Shown piece by piece: positions 17,121-25,565 of a stretch of DNA of 64,000 nucleotides; the stretch's first letter is position 1, and every line of letters begins with the position of its first letter. The notes below the pieces were generated by a model, which worked only from the letters and a program-made list of their open reading frames with translations, made no database searches and had not been told where the DNA came from. The position numbers and the translations under genes are program-made. Origin of the DNA: Moorella sp. Hama-1 (lineage in GTDB: Bacteria; Bacillota; DSM-521; Neomoorellales; Neomoorellaceae); contig NZ_AP024620.1 of NCBI RefSeq assembly GCF_023734095.1, forward strand, positions 2,042,501 through 2,106,500, written 5' to 3'.

Positions 17121-17312
17121 TTAAAAGGCTTCGAGAATAATCTTATGGTCCACCAGGGCCATTTCTTTAATCCGGGCCCGCAGGAGTTTACGTTTACCGA
17201 AGATATCCTCCATCAAGATGCCCTCTTCTCCAGGCAGGACCCGGTCGACATTTTCGAAGATCAGTTCCTCCTCGCCGCTCTCCTTAACCAGGTAAGCGTT
17301 GGCTTCACACAT
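17121..17312 (-). CDS. cooT: CooT family nickel-binding protein
   Basis: A 63-residue protein with the CooT signature: it begins MCEANAYLVKESGEEELI, where Cys2 after start-Met removal is the nickel ligand in characterised members. It ends in VDHKIILEAF, a short beta-rich protein. The ATG at 17312 is chosen because it gives the MC- N-terminus and is preceded by AAGGAGGG. CooT proteins are accessories for nickel insertion into carbon monoxide dehydrogenase, an enzyme central to acetogens. It overlaps the DUF3842 gene by 8 bp, so the two are coupled. Confidence 0.85.
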   Translation of the reverse strand: MCEANAYLVKESGEEELIFENVDRVLPGEEGILMEDIFGKRKLLRARIKEMALVDHKIILEAF

Positions 17313-17736
17313 CCTTACTCCCTCCTTCCTGGCAAAAAATCTTGAGGCGGTTAACCAGGGCTTCAATCAAATGGGGCAAAGGTTCGGGGGTAACCCCCAC
17401 TATTTCTACCCCGGACCGGTTGATGGGCAGCAAAAATTTGCGTGCTGCGCTGGCGGCAACGGCCGCCGCCATGGCCGGGGTCAGCTCGCCGAGCATGGCA
17501 TCGGCCAGGATTATGGCCAGGGAGCCGGTTATAGCGTCCACGCGAGGTGCGTTATAGATTATGGCCCTTTCACCGGTAGCACCCTCATTGGCTCCGGCTT
17601 TGAGCATCGCCACGGTGGCTGCAGCGTTGGTCCCCAGGGCCAGGATCTCTACCTGTGGCGGCAGCTCCTGGCGGAGCCGGGCAGTGATATGTTTGCCGAT
17701 ACCACCACCCTGCCCGTCGATAACAGCTATACGCAG
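17305..17736 (-). CDS. DUF3842 family protein with a probable CTG start
   Basis: A 143-residue protein of the DUF3842 family, unknown function, which often accompanies cooT. The family N-terminus RIAVIDGQGGGIGKHITARL is encoded upstream of the first in-frame ATG (17613). The only start-like codon before it is CTG at 17736, preceded by GGAGGAGG eight bases away. The glycine-rich start suggests a nucleotide-binding Rossmann-type fold. Other motifs are MLKAGANEGATGERAIIYNAPRVDAITG and ARKFLLPINRSGVEIVGV. Pairing with CooT hints at metal or CODH maturation; that is inference. Confidence 0.82.
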   Translation of the reverse strand: MRIAVIDGQGGGIGKHITARLRQELPPQVEILALGTNAAATVAMLKAGANEGATGERAIIYNAPRVDAITGSLAIILADAMLGELTPAMAAAVAASAARKFLLPINRSGVEIVGVTPEPLPHLIEALVNRLKIFCQEGGSKDV

Positions 17737-17744
17737 CGAGGCAA

Positions 17745-17889
17745 CCTCCTCCGAAATGGGATGTGTGATGTGGGAGGTGAGAGGTGAGAGGCTTGTCGGA
17801 ACTGGCTACGCCAATTCCTGAATTAAAGCTTGCCGCGCCTCTCATTTTCCACCGTTCGCTGGCGGAGGCTCGTCGCCATGAGGGGCTCC
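17745..17889. repeat. Repeat family B copy 1
   Basis: About 145 bases bounded by CTCCTCCGAAA at both ends. Inside are GATGTGGGAGGTGAGAGG, the near-palindrome GGAACTGGC-TAC-GCCAATTCC (17798-17818), ATTAAAGCTTGCCG, TTCGCTGG, and CCATGAGGGGCTCCTCC. It sits immediately upstream of the Shine-Dalgarno sequence of the DUF3842 gene. Related copies lie at 32787-32930, 41338-41470 and, degraded, 56125-56200. The remaining bases to 18039 show nothing recognisable. Confidence 0.75.
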
Positions 17890-18039
17890 TCCGAAAAATG
17901 CAAAAAGGGCCACAGGGAATCTTACCGGCTCCAACCGGTTCTGACCTCCTCGTGGCCTTCCATCCAGCGCGGTCTCCACACCGCTTTAGTATATTATTCG
18001 CCCTTAATTCCCCGATTCCTGCCTGGTAGACAAGAAAAT

Positions 18040-18723
18040 TTAAAACCCCGGCGCGTGCAGGATGCCCTTTAGCATTTCCGACCCCAGGGAGACATAGGTC
18101 CGGGGTACCGGGCCGACGATAATGGCCTCGGCTACGGGAATGGTGGTGGCCACCTGGACCTTATCCCGGTTGAAGGGAGCGATGACCTGGACTTCGCTCT
18201 CGGCCTGGAGGTAGATGCAATGGCGCGTCTGGTTAATACCGGCGCTTTCAAAGGTATCCCCAACGTTGACTTTCACCGTACCCATGGGCACGAAGCGGAC
18301 CGGTACCGGTGGCCCATAAGCCGCCAGGAGACGGAGGCCCAGGACCTGGCCCAGGGGCAGGTAATAGGTTTGACCCTGCAGCCCGGCCAGGCGTTCCTGG
18401 ATGGCCAGCTGGGCCGCTGCCTGGAGGCGGCTGATACTCAGGGCATCGGCCTGCATGAAGACCACCTGGCCGCCTTCGCTGCTGCCGGGCTGAATCAGGT
18501 TATTATAGCTCACCTGGCCGGCTACTTTGTCCAGGACCGCCTGCTGCATGGCTTCGGTGGCCACCCAGCGGGCCTGGGCGACCGCCAGGGCATCCAGGGC
18601 CGGCCGCAGGCGCCACTCCAGGAGGAGCACTACCAGCAAACCGGTCAAAATTAGCAACACCATCGCTCCCCAGGGACGCTGTCCCGGGCGCCGCCACCGC
18701 CGCCGCAAGGCTATCACCCCCAT
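18040..18723 (-). CDS. yunB: Sporulation protein YunB
   Basis: A 227-residue protein of the YunB family, a mother-cell sporulation protein made under SigE in Bacillus. It has a basic N-terminus, one transmembrane helix (MVLLILTGLLVVLLLEWRL, about residues 21-40), and the conserved extracytoplasmic part with ATEAMQQAV, YNNLIQ, LPLGQVLGL and FESAGINQTRHCIYLQ. The ATG at 18723 removes an unlikely N-terminal extension that overlaps tyrS. It indicates a spore-former. Confidence 0.87.
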   Translation of the reverse strand: MGVIALRRRWRRPGQRPWGAMVLLILTGLLVVLLLEWRLRPALDALAVAQARWVATEAMQQAVLDKVAGQVSYNNLIQPGSSEGGQVVFMQADALSISRLQAAAQLAIQERLAGLQGQTYYLPLGQVLGLRLLAAYGPPVPVRFVPMGTVKVNVGDTFESAGINQTRHCIYLQAESEVQVIAPFNRDKVQVATTIPVAEAIIVGPVPRTYVSLGSEMLKGILHAPGF

Positions 18724-18797
18724 ATAGAAAGTATACTCCGGGGGTGGTGAAAAAGTGAAAAGAAATAGGCGCGAACTCCGGGTGCAACTTTCGTCAG

Positions 18798-20027
18798 TCA
18801 CGGGGCGACACGAAAGCGCAACCGGGCGAATTTACGTTTACCAGCCTGGAGGATCATGCCTTCACTGCTGTCAATCTCCGCCTCGGGATCGGCCAGGCGT
18901 TCACCGTTAATTCTTACGGCGCCCTGGCGGATTAACCGCCGGGCCTCGCTGGTGCTGGGAGCCAGCCCGGCCTGGACCATAAGCCGCGGCAGCCAGATTC
19001 TTGGCTCATTAATATCTATTTCCGGTATGTCCTCCGGCAGTTCGTGCTGCTGGAAGACCTGGCGGAATTCTTTTTCCGCTTCCCGGGCGGCTGTCGGCCC
19101 GTGGTACAGGGTGACAATCTCCCGTGCCAGGCGCATCTTCGCGTCTCGGGGGTGCAGGCTGCCGGCGGCCAGGCCCTTTTTGATGGCTTCTAATTCCTCC
19201 AGGGGCACGGCCGTTACCAGTTCGAAATAGGTGGGCATCAGTTCATCAGGGAGGGACATGGCCTTACCGTACATCTCCCGGGGAGATTCCTTGATACCGA
19301 TATAATTGCCCAGGCTCTTGCTCATTTTCTGGACGCCGTCTAGGCCGGGGAGGATAGGCATCATCATGGCCACCTGGGGCTCCTGGCCGTATTCACGCTG
19401 CAGGTGCCGGCCCATCAGGAGGTTGAACTTCTGGTCTGTTCCCCCCAGTTCCACATCGGCAGCCAGGGCTACCGAGTCATAGCCCTGCATCAAGGGATAA
19501 AAGAATTCGTGGACGCTAATGGGCCGGTTTTCCTGGAAACGACGGGCAAAATCGTCCCGCTCCAGCATCCGGGCCACCGTGGTGCTGGCCGCCAGTTCGA
19601 TAACCTCAGCGAAGGTCAGTTTGGCCAGCCAGCTGCTGTTAAAGGTGACCCTGGTATGGTTCGGATCCAGGATCTTGAAGATCTGTTCTTTATAGGTCTC
19701 CGCGTTGGCCAGGACTTCCGTTTCCGTCAGCTGGCGACGGGTTTCCGACTTGCCGGTGGGGTCGCCGATGCGCCCGGTAAAATCGCCGATGATAATGATC
19801 ACCTGGTGGCCCAGTTCCTGAAACTGGCGCAGTTTCTGGAGTACCACGGTATGGCCCAGGTGAATATCCGGCGCTGTGGGATCCAGGCCTAGTTTGACCT
19901 GCAAAGGCCGGCCGGTGACCAGGGATTTTTTCAGTTTGGCTTGTAAATCTTCCTCCGGGACAATCTCGGCCGTTCCCCGGCGGAGCACCCTCAACTGCCG
20001 TTCTACTTCGTGCTGCAAATGAACCAT
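18798..20027 (-). CDS. tyrS: Tyrosyl-tRNA synthetase
   Basis: Charges tRNA-Tyr with tyrosine. The 409-residue class I synthetase has the HIGH-type motif HLGH ([18 protein letters not shown]), the KMSKS motif ([11 protein letters not shown]), and a C-terminal S4 RNA-binding domain ([21 protein letters not shown]). This is the TyrZ-like form. ATG at 20027 is used; a TTG three codons earlier is possible, and neither has a clear ribosome-binding site. I looked for a T-box leader upstream and did not find its conserved sequence. Confidence 0.95.
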   Translation of the reverse strand: MVHLQHEVERQLRVLRRGTAEIVPEEDLQAKLKKSLVTGRPLQVKLGLDPTAPDIHLGHTVVLQKLRQFQELGHQVIIIIGDFTGRIGDPTGKSETRRQLTETEVLANAETYKEQIFKILDPNHTRVTFNSSWLAKLTFAEVIELAASTTVARMLERDDFARRFQENRPISVHEFFYPLMQGYDSVALAADVELGGTDQKFNLLMGRHLQREYGQEPQVAMMMPILPGLDGVQKMSKSLGNYIGIKESPREMYGKAMSLPDELMPTYFELVTAVPLEELEAIKKGLAAGSLHPRDAKMRLAREIVTLYHGPTAAREAEKEFRQVFQQHELPEDIPEIDINEPRIWLPRLMVQAGLAPSTSEARRLIRQGAVRINGERLADPEAEIDSSEGMILQAGKRKFARLRFRVAP

Positions 20028-20096
20028 CCTTTGCAATTAGACTTCGACTAAATTCGACTAAAAATGATGCTTGCTGGAGCTAAAGCTGTATCTGGA

Positions 20097-20169
20097 GTGA
20101 GGCAGGTTCCCTTCAGGCGCTGGTTGCGCTCGAACCAAGTCGCCCTCCGCCTGTATCCTCCAGCCCCTT
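20097..20169. repeat. Repeat family A copy 2
   Basis: GAGTGAGGCAGGTTCC at 20095-20110 matches the terminal repeat of the element at 42266-42445. CTCGAACCAAGTCGCCCTCC followed by GCCTGTATCCTCCAGCC at 20128-20165 matches the copies at 6511-6548 and 56380-56427. It fills the gap between tyrS and the divergent PBP gene. Confidence 0.65.
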
Positions 20170-20287
20170 ACCTTATAGTGCAACTTTTCCGTTTCCGCAA
20201 CGTCTATTATAAGGAGCTTGCTTAAGTTTAGCATAAGGTGCGGCCGTCCTTCAAGGTGTCAGCATTCCCCTATCGTCCCGGCTATGT

Positions 20288-20293
20288 TATAAT
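20288..20293 (+). promoter_or_regulatory. Candidate -10 box of the PBP gene
   Basis: TATAAT lies 35 bases upstream of the chosen ATG. No good -35 sequence is present at the usual distance. Confidence 0.4.
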
Positions 20294-20327
20294 GAAAAAG
20301 CCGTTGAAAGGAGGTCAATTAGAAATA

Positions 20328-23051
20328 ATGGCTCCAGAGAAAAAACGCCGACGCAAATTGAATATTTTCCGGGCGGCTTTACTAACCCTGGTGGTCCTGG
20401 GGGTAATCCTGGTGGGCGCCGGGGCTGGTTTCGCCATTGGCATCATTCGCTCCATGCCCGACTGGCGACCTGACAACTTCAAACTGGATATGACCACCTT
20501 TGTCTACGATAAAAACAACCAGCTGGTTGATGCCCTTCACGGGGAGCAGAACCGGGTGGTGGTGCCCCTGGATAAAATACCCGTCAACTTGCAGAATGCT
20601 GTCATCGCTACTGAAGACGCCCGCTTTTATCAACATCACGGCATCGATTTAAGGGGCATCCTGCGGGCCGCCTATATCAACCTGCGCCATGGCAGCATCC
20701 AGGAGGGCGCCAGCACCCTGACCCAGCAGCTGGCCCGCAATGCCTTCATCGAAAACCCCCAGCGGACCTTAAAACGCAAAATCCAGGAAGCCCTGATGGC
20801 TATTCAACTGGAACGGATGTATACCAAAAAAGAAATTCTGGAGAAATATCTGAACATCGTCTATCTGGGCCCCGGCACCTACGGGATGGAAGCAGCAGCC
20901 CAATACTATTTCGGCACGGATGTCCAAAACCTGGACCTGGCCCAGTCGGCCGTGCTGGCCGGTATTATCCAGAACCCCGGTCGTTACTCGCCCTTCATCA
21001 AAGGCAATGAACAGGCCACCAAAGAGCGCCAGGCTGCGGTGCTGGACAATATGGTAAGGTATGGTTACATCACCCCGGAACAGGCCAGCCAGGCCAAAGC
21101 GGAGAAGCTTAATTTTAGTCAAGCTAAAAAGACGACAACGGCTAAATACCCCTATTATATCGACGCCGTCGTGGAAGAAGCCAGCCAGCTACTGGAAAGC
21201 AAGGGCATCGAACCTGCCGAGCTCTACCGGGGCGGCCTGAAGATCTATACGGCCCTGGACCCCGGCGTCCAGGAGGAAATGGAAAAGGTCTACCAGGATA
21301 AAAACAACTTCCCCGCCAGTGCCCCGGATCGCCAGATCGAGAGCGCCATGGTGGTCCTGGACCCCCATACCGGGGAGGTACGCGGCCTGGTGGGCGGCCG
21401 CGATTATACCACCCGCCGGGGCTTCAACCGAGCCATCCAGGCTGAACGCCAGCCCGGTTCAACCATCAAGCCCCTGGTAGTCTATGGTCCGGCCCTGGAA
21501 AAGGGTTATCCCCCGGCCTTTGTCATTGATGACGTACCAACAACCTTCCCCAGTACGCCCAAACCCTTTAGCCCCCGCAATTATGACGGTCGTTACCGGG
21601 GCCTGATCAGCATGCGGGAGGCCCTGCGCTGGTCCGTCAATGTGGCCGCTGTCAAGATGCTCAATACCATCGGCGTCGATACTGGTTACGATTTCGGCCA
21701 GCGCCTGGGGTTACCACTAAAACCGGAGGACCGCAACCTGGCCCTGGCCCTGGGCGGCTTGACTACCGGAGTCTCGCCCCTGGAAATGGCGGCCGCCTAT
21801 GGTACCTTTGCTAACCAGGGGATCTATACTCTCCCCCACCTGATTAACCGGATTACCGATCATAATGGCCGGGATCTGGTCGTTGTCAACCCACCTAAAA
21901 AAGCCGTCATGAGCGAGCAATCGGCCTACCTCATGACTGACATGCTGGAAACTGTCGTGTCCTCCGGTACCGGCACCAGGGCCCAGCTCGGCCGCCCGGC
22001 GGCCGGCAAGACAGGTACCACCTCCCTGCCGGAAACGCCGGAGTTCAAAAACCTTAACGGGGAAAAGGACGCCTGGTTCGTCGGCTATACCCCGGAACTG
22101 GTCGGGGCTGTATGGATGGGTTACGATCAGACTGATGCCCACCACTACTTGAAGAGCGTTGCGGGGGGTGGCTACCCGGCCCTGATCTGGAAAAAGGTCA
22201 TCGGCGCTGCCCTGAAGGATAAACCGGTCCAGGATTTCCCCCGGCCGGCGGGGATTATTTACGCCGATGTGGACGCCAAGTCGGGCCTTTTGCCCAGCGA
22301 CCTGACGCCCAAGGAGTTTATCGTGAAAGAGATCTTTACCCAGAGCATGTTGCCGAAAAAGGTTTCCGATGTCTGGGTGCAGGTTCAGATCGATCCTACC
22401 ACCGGAATGCTGGCCTCGCCTAACTGCCCCAACGTGACCACCGGTGTCTTTTTAAAGCGACCCGACGGTTATAACGGCCCGGTTAAACCTGAGGATGCCT
22501 CCCTGGAGGCGCCAAAGGAGATCTGTACCCTCCACAGTGGTGGTAACGGCGCCAAGCAGGGGCTGGTAAGTATCTGTACCGACCCGCGCCACGGCGGTGC
22601 CCTGTTCCTGGCCAACGTCCCGGGCCCGGGCCAGTCCGGCGGCTGCCCGCCCCAGTATGTTAAGCAGGTCCAATTACCCCCGGGCCAGGTGCCTACCCAG
22701 CACTGTGACCTGCCGGACCACCAGCTGGGTCAAAGCGCAAGTGGACCCGGCCAGAACACCGGACCGCCGGCCCCGGACCTCAATGGCCAGCTGGAAGTCG
22801 GCCCCAACGTCAGCCAGCCCCGGGTAATCCTCTCCTGGGACGTCGCCGGCGGTGGCAATTATGTCTTCTCCGTTGAGCGGCGTGCCGGCGGTTCCGGCTA
22901 CCGCAGCCTGGCCATCGTCAAGGATACCAGCTATACCGACACCGGCGTTAAGCCTGGTTTTACCTACCAGTACCGGGTAATCGCCCTGAATGGTGAAGAC
23001 CAATCAGGTACCCCCTCCAACGAAGTAACCATCGCCGTACCCAAGAAATAG
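20328..23051 (+). CDS. Penicillin-binding protein 1A, bifunctional, with C-terminal FN3 domain
   Basis: A 907-residue class A PBP that polymerises and crosslinks peptidoglycan. After a basic cytoplasmic start (MAPEKKRRRK) there is one membrane anchor (about residues 13-38). The GT51 transglycosylase domain has EDARFYQHHGID and GASTLTQQLARN. The transpeptidase has SxxK in QPGSTIKPL, SVN, and KTGTT (GKTGTTSLPE). A proline/glycine-rich linker leads to a fibronectin type III domain over the last 90 residues (ILSWDVAGGGNYVFSVER). The ATG at 20328 is preferred because AAAGGAGG precedes it. Confidence 0.93.
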   Translation: MAPEKKRRRKLNIFRAALLTLVVLGVILVGAGAGFAIGIIRSMPDWRPDNFKLDMTTFVYDKNNQLVDALHGEQNRVVVPLDKIPVNLQNAVIATEDARFYQHHGIDLRGILRAAYINLRHGSIQEGASTLTQQLARNAFIENPQRTLKRKIQEALMAIQLERMYTKKEILEKYLNIVYLGPGTYGMEAAAQYYFGTDVQNLDLAQSAVLAGIIQNPGRYSPFIKGNEQATKERQAAVLDNMVRYGYITPEQASQAKAEKLNFSQAKKTTTAKYPYYIDAVVEEASQLLESKGIEPAELYRGGLKIYTALDPGVQEEMEKVYQDKNNFPASAPDRQIESAMVVLDPHTGEVRGLVGGRDYTTRRGFNRAIQAERQPGSTIKPLVVYGPALEKGYPPAFVIDDVPTTFPSTPKPFSPRNYDGRYRGLISMREALRWSVNVAAVKMLNTIGVDTGYDFGQRLGLPLKPEDRNLALALGGLTTGVSPLEMAAAYGTFANQGIYTLPHLINRITDHNGRDLVVVNPPKKAVMSEQSAYLMTDMLETVVSSGTGTRAQLGRPAAGKTGTTSLPETPEFKNLNGEKDAWFVGYTPELVGAVWMGYDQTDAHHYLKSVAGGGYPALIWKKVIGAALKDKPVQDFPRPAGIIYADVDAKSGLLPSDLTPKEFIVKEIFTQSMLPKKVSDVWVQVQIDPTTGMLASPNCPNVTTGVFLKRPDGYNGPVKPEDASLEAPKEICTLHSGGNGAKQGLVSICTDPRHGGALFLANVPGPGQSGGCPPQYVKQVQLPPGQVPTQHCDLPDHQLGQSASGPGQNTGPPAPDLNGQLEVGPNVSQPRVILSWDVAGGGNYVFSVERRAGGSGYRSLAIVKDTSYTDTGVKPGFTYQYRVIALNGEDQSGTPSNEVTIAVPKK

Positions 23052-23053
23052 TT

Positions 23054-23082
23054 AAAGCCCCGGTTTTATGCCGGGGCTTTTT
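23054..23082. terminator. Terminator between the PBP gene and mutS2 (convergent)
   Basis: AAAGCCCCGG, loop TTTTATG, CCGGGGCTTTTTTT. The stem is nearly symmetrical and probably serves both converging genes. Confidence 0.88.
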
Positions 23083-25482
23083 TTAGCGGCCAATATCAAC
23101 AACCGTAACGCCGCTGCCCCCTTCGCCGGCCCCGCCCAGGCGGAAACCCTTGACCAGGGGGTGCTGGCGCAGGTAGTCCTGGAGGGCCACCCGTAAGGCG
23201 CCGGTACCCTTGCCGTGGATCAGGCTGACCCGGTTCAAACCCGCCAGGATGGCGTCGTCCAGGTATTCGTCCACCCGGAGACAAGCTTCGTCCACGGTCA
23301 GGCCCCGCAGGTCGATCTCCGGCCGCAGGTCATCATTAACCGCCGCCTTGACCGTCCAGCCACCGCTATTAACTCCCCCACCGGCCGGCGCCCTGTCTTT
23401 GCGGCTCTCGGCTTTAACCAGGCGCAGTTCCTTCAAGGGAATATTCACCTTCAAGGCACCGACCTGCACCAGGACCTCGCCCTGCTCGCCGGGGGGGCTG
23501 AGGACCTCGCCGGCCTGGCCCCAGGACGCCAGGTACACCTTATCCCCGGCCTGGAGGTTCTCCGGCGGCCGTCCCGCAATGGCCGGGCGGTAGCGTTCCA
23601 GGGCGGACCCCGTCCCGTCCTCCAGCTCCTTTAACCGCTGGCGGGCTTTGGTCAACTCCCGCTGCTGGCCGCGCAGGTTTTCTTCGGCCAGGGCTTTCTC
23701 AACCCGGGCCATGATCTCCCGGACCTCATACCGGGTCCGGCGCAGGATTGTCCGGGCCTCCTCCCGGGCCTTTTCCAGTTGCCGGGCGGCCTGCTGCTGC
23801 CATTCCTGCTTTTCCTTTTCCAGGGCTGCCCGGGCGGCTTCGGCCTCCTGGCGCAAGGAGGCGGCCGCGGCCCGTTCCCGGGCGCTGGCGCGCCGGTCTT
23901 CCGCCAGGCCGGCAATCAGGCGGCTGACCCGCTGGTTCTCCTCGCTCAAAAGCCCCCGGGCCCGGTCGATTAGTTCCGGGGGCAGGCCCAGGCGGGCGGC
24001 CACAGCAAAGGCATTACTCTCGCCGGGGGCGCCGATGAGCAGGTTATAGGTCGGCTGCAGGGTCTGGCTGTCGAACTCCACGGCGGCGTTTTTCACCCCC
24101 GGCGTGGCGTAGGCGTAGGCCTTGAGTTCACTGTAATGGGTGGTGGCGATGGTCCGGGCGCCCAGGGCCGCCAGGTGATCCAGGAGGGCCATGGCCAGGG
24201 CCGCCCCTTCGGTGGGGTCAGTACCGGCCCCCAGCTCGTCCAGGAGAACCAGGCTTCCCGGCTCCGCGGCCCTGATGATGGTCACGATCTGGGCCATATG
24301 GGAGGAGAAGGTACTCAGGGACTGCTCGATACTCTGCTCGTCGCCGACATCGGCGTAAACGGCGGCCGTAGCGTCGACTTCGGTACCGTCGGCCGCCGGC
24401 AGGTGCAGGCCGCACTGGGCCATGAGGGTAAACAGCCCTACCGTCTTCAGGGTGACGGTCTTACCACCGGTATTGGGTCCGGTAATGACCAGGGTATTAA
24501 AATCCTCCCCCAGGGTCAGGCTGACCGGCACTACCCGCCCCCCCAGTAAGGGGTGGCGGCCCTGGCGGATACGCCAGCAACCGGCGGCATTGAGTCGCGG
24601 TGGCAAGGCCGCCATGGCCTGGCTGAGGCGGCCTTTGGCCAGGGTGAAATCCAGCTCCCCCAGGGTTTCCAGGGTGACCAGCAACTCCTCCTTTTGTCCG
24701 CCGATGAGGTTGCTCAGGTGTTGCAGGATGGCCTCTACCTCCCTGGCTTCGGCCGCCTGGAGGCGCCTGAGTTCATTATTCAGCTCCACCAGGGCCATGG
24801 GCTCGATAAACAGGGTGGCCCCGCTGGCGGACTGGTCGTGGATAAGGCCGGGGACTTGCTGGCGATATTCCTGCTTGACGGGGAGGACATAGCGATCATT
24901 GCGGATGGTAAAGAGGTTGTCCTGGAGGTATTTCTGCATCTCCGCCGAGTGCAGGTAACCATCCAGGCGCTCTTTGATTCTGCCCTGGGCCTGGCGGATC
25001 TGCTGGCGCAGGCTGGCCAGCCGCGGGGTGGCCTGGTCCAGCACCAAACCATCGGGACCAATAGCGGCAGCGATGGCCTTCTCCAGCTGGCGAAAGTCAC
25101 CGATCCCCCCGGCCAGTCCCTGCAGGACGGGCCAGTCACCTTCCAGGCCCAGGAGAAACTGGCGCAGGCGCCTCCCGGCCGCCAAGGTGGCTGCTACCCG
25201 GAGGAGCTCCTGTCCTTCCAGGATGGCCCCGGCCGCCGCCCGGTTAATCTCCGGGCGCAGGTCATGGAAGTTACCCAGGGGCAGATCCGGGTAACGCAGC
25301 AGTACCCGGTCACCCTCGCCAGTGGCTTCCTGGCGCCGGCGCACCACATCCAGGTCCCGGGAAGGTGCCAGGGCCCGGACCCGCTCCGCTCCCAGGGGCG
25401 ACAGGCAGCACCCCTCCAGCCGGGCCAGGACCTTATCCAGTTCTAACTTTAAGTAGGACTTATTCAAAAACCTTTCCCCCAT
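23083..25482 (-). CDS. mutS2: MutS2 family ATPase/endonuclease
   Basis: A 799-residue MutS2 protein with the core clamp region, Walker A GPNTGGKTVTLK (about residue 335), Walker B with SLVLLDELGAGTDPTEG, and a long coiled coil (about 510-640, rich in A, E, R, Q). The C-terminal Smr nuclease domain reads EIDLRGLTVDEACLRVDEYLDDA and SLIHGKGTGALR. MutS2 limits homologous recombination and rescues collided ribosomes in studied Firmicutes. The full domain set and the typical length (about 780-800) indicate an intact gene. Confidence 0.95.
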   Translation of the reverse strand: MGERFLNKSYLKLELDKVLARLEGCCLSPLGAERVRALAPSRDLDVVRRRQEATGEGDRVLLRYPDLPLGNFHDLRPEINRAAAGAILEGQELLRVAATLAAGRRLRQFLLGLEGDWPVLQGLAGGIGDFRQLEKAIAAAIGPDGLVLDQATPRLASLRQQIRQAQGRIKERLDGYLHSAEMQKYLQDNLFTIRNDRYVLPVKQEYRQQVPGLIHDQSASGATLFIEPMALVELNNELRRLQAAEAREVEAILQHLSNLIGGQKEELLVTLETLGELDFTLAKGRLSQAMAALPPRLNAAGCWRIRQGRHPLLGGRVVPVSLTLGEDFNTLVITGPNTGGKTVTLKTVGLFTLMAQCGLHLPAADGTEVDATAAVYADVGDEQSIEQSLSTFSSHMAQIVTIIRAAEPGSLVLLDELGAGTDPTEGAALAMALLDHLAALGARTIATTHYSELKAYAYATPGVKNAAVEFDSQTLQPTYNLLIGAPGESNAFAVAARLGLPPELIDRARGLLSEENQRVSRLIAGLAEDRRASARERAAAASLRQEAEAARAALEKEKQEWQQQAARQLEKAREEARTILRRTRYEVREIMARVEKALAEENLRGQQRELTKARQRLKELEDGTGSALERYRPAIAGRPPENLQAGDKVYLASWGQAGEVLSPPGEQGEVLVQVGALKVNIPLKELRLVKAESRKDRAPAGGGVNSGGWTVKAAVNDDLRPEIDLRGLTVDEACLRVDEYLDDAILAGLNRVSLIHGKGTGALRVALQDYLRQHPLVKGFRLGGAGEGGSGVTVVDIGR

Positions 25483-25531
25483 TTTTTATCTCGTTCCCAT
25501 GATACCTGTAACGGCCGCCGCGGTCAACAGG

Positions 25532-25562
25532 AAAGCCCGGCCTTAGTTGCCAGCCGGGCTTT
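25532..25562 (-). terminator. Terminator after the U32 peptidase gene
   Basis: AAAGCCCGGC and GCCGGGCTTT form a 10-bp stem just after the U32 gene stop on the minus strand and ahead of mutS2. Confidence 0.75.
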
Positions 25563-25565
25563 ACC

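Noticed and set aside
20028-20237. T-box leader upstream of tyrS
   Set aside because: The conserved T-box sequence is absent on the minus strand; the stretch is occupied by repeat family A.
24553-25446. 297-residue open frame opposite mutS2
   Set aside because: Shadow of mutS2; composition (Q, G, L rich) and absence of motifs or SD.
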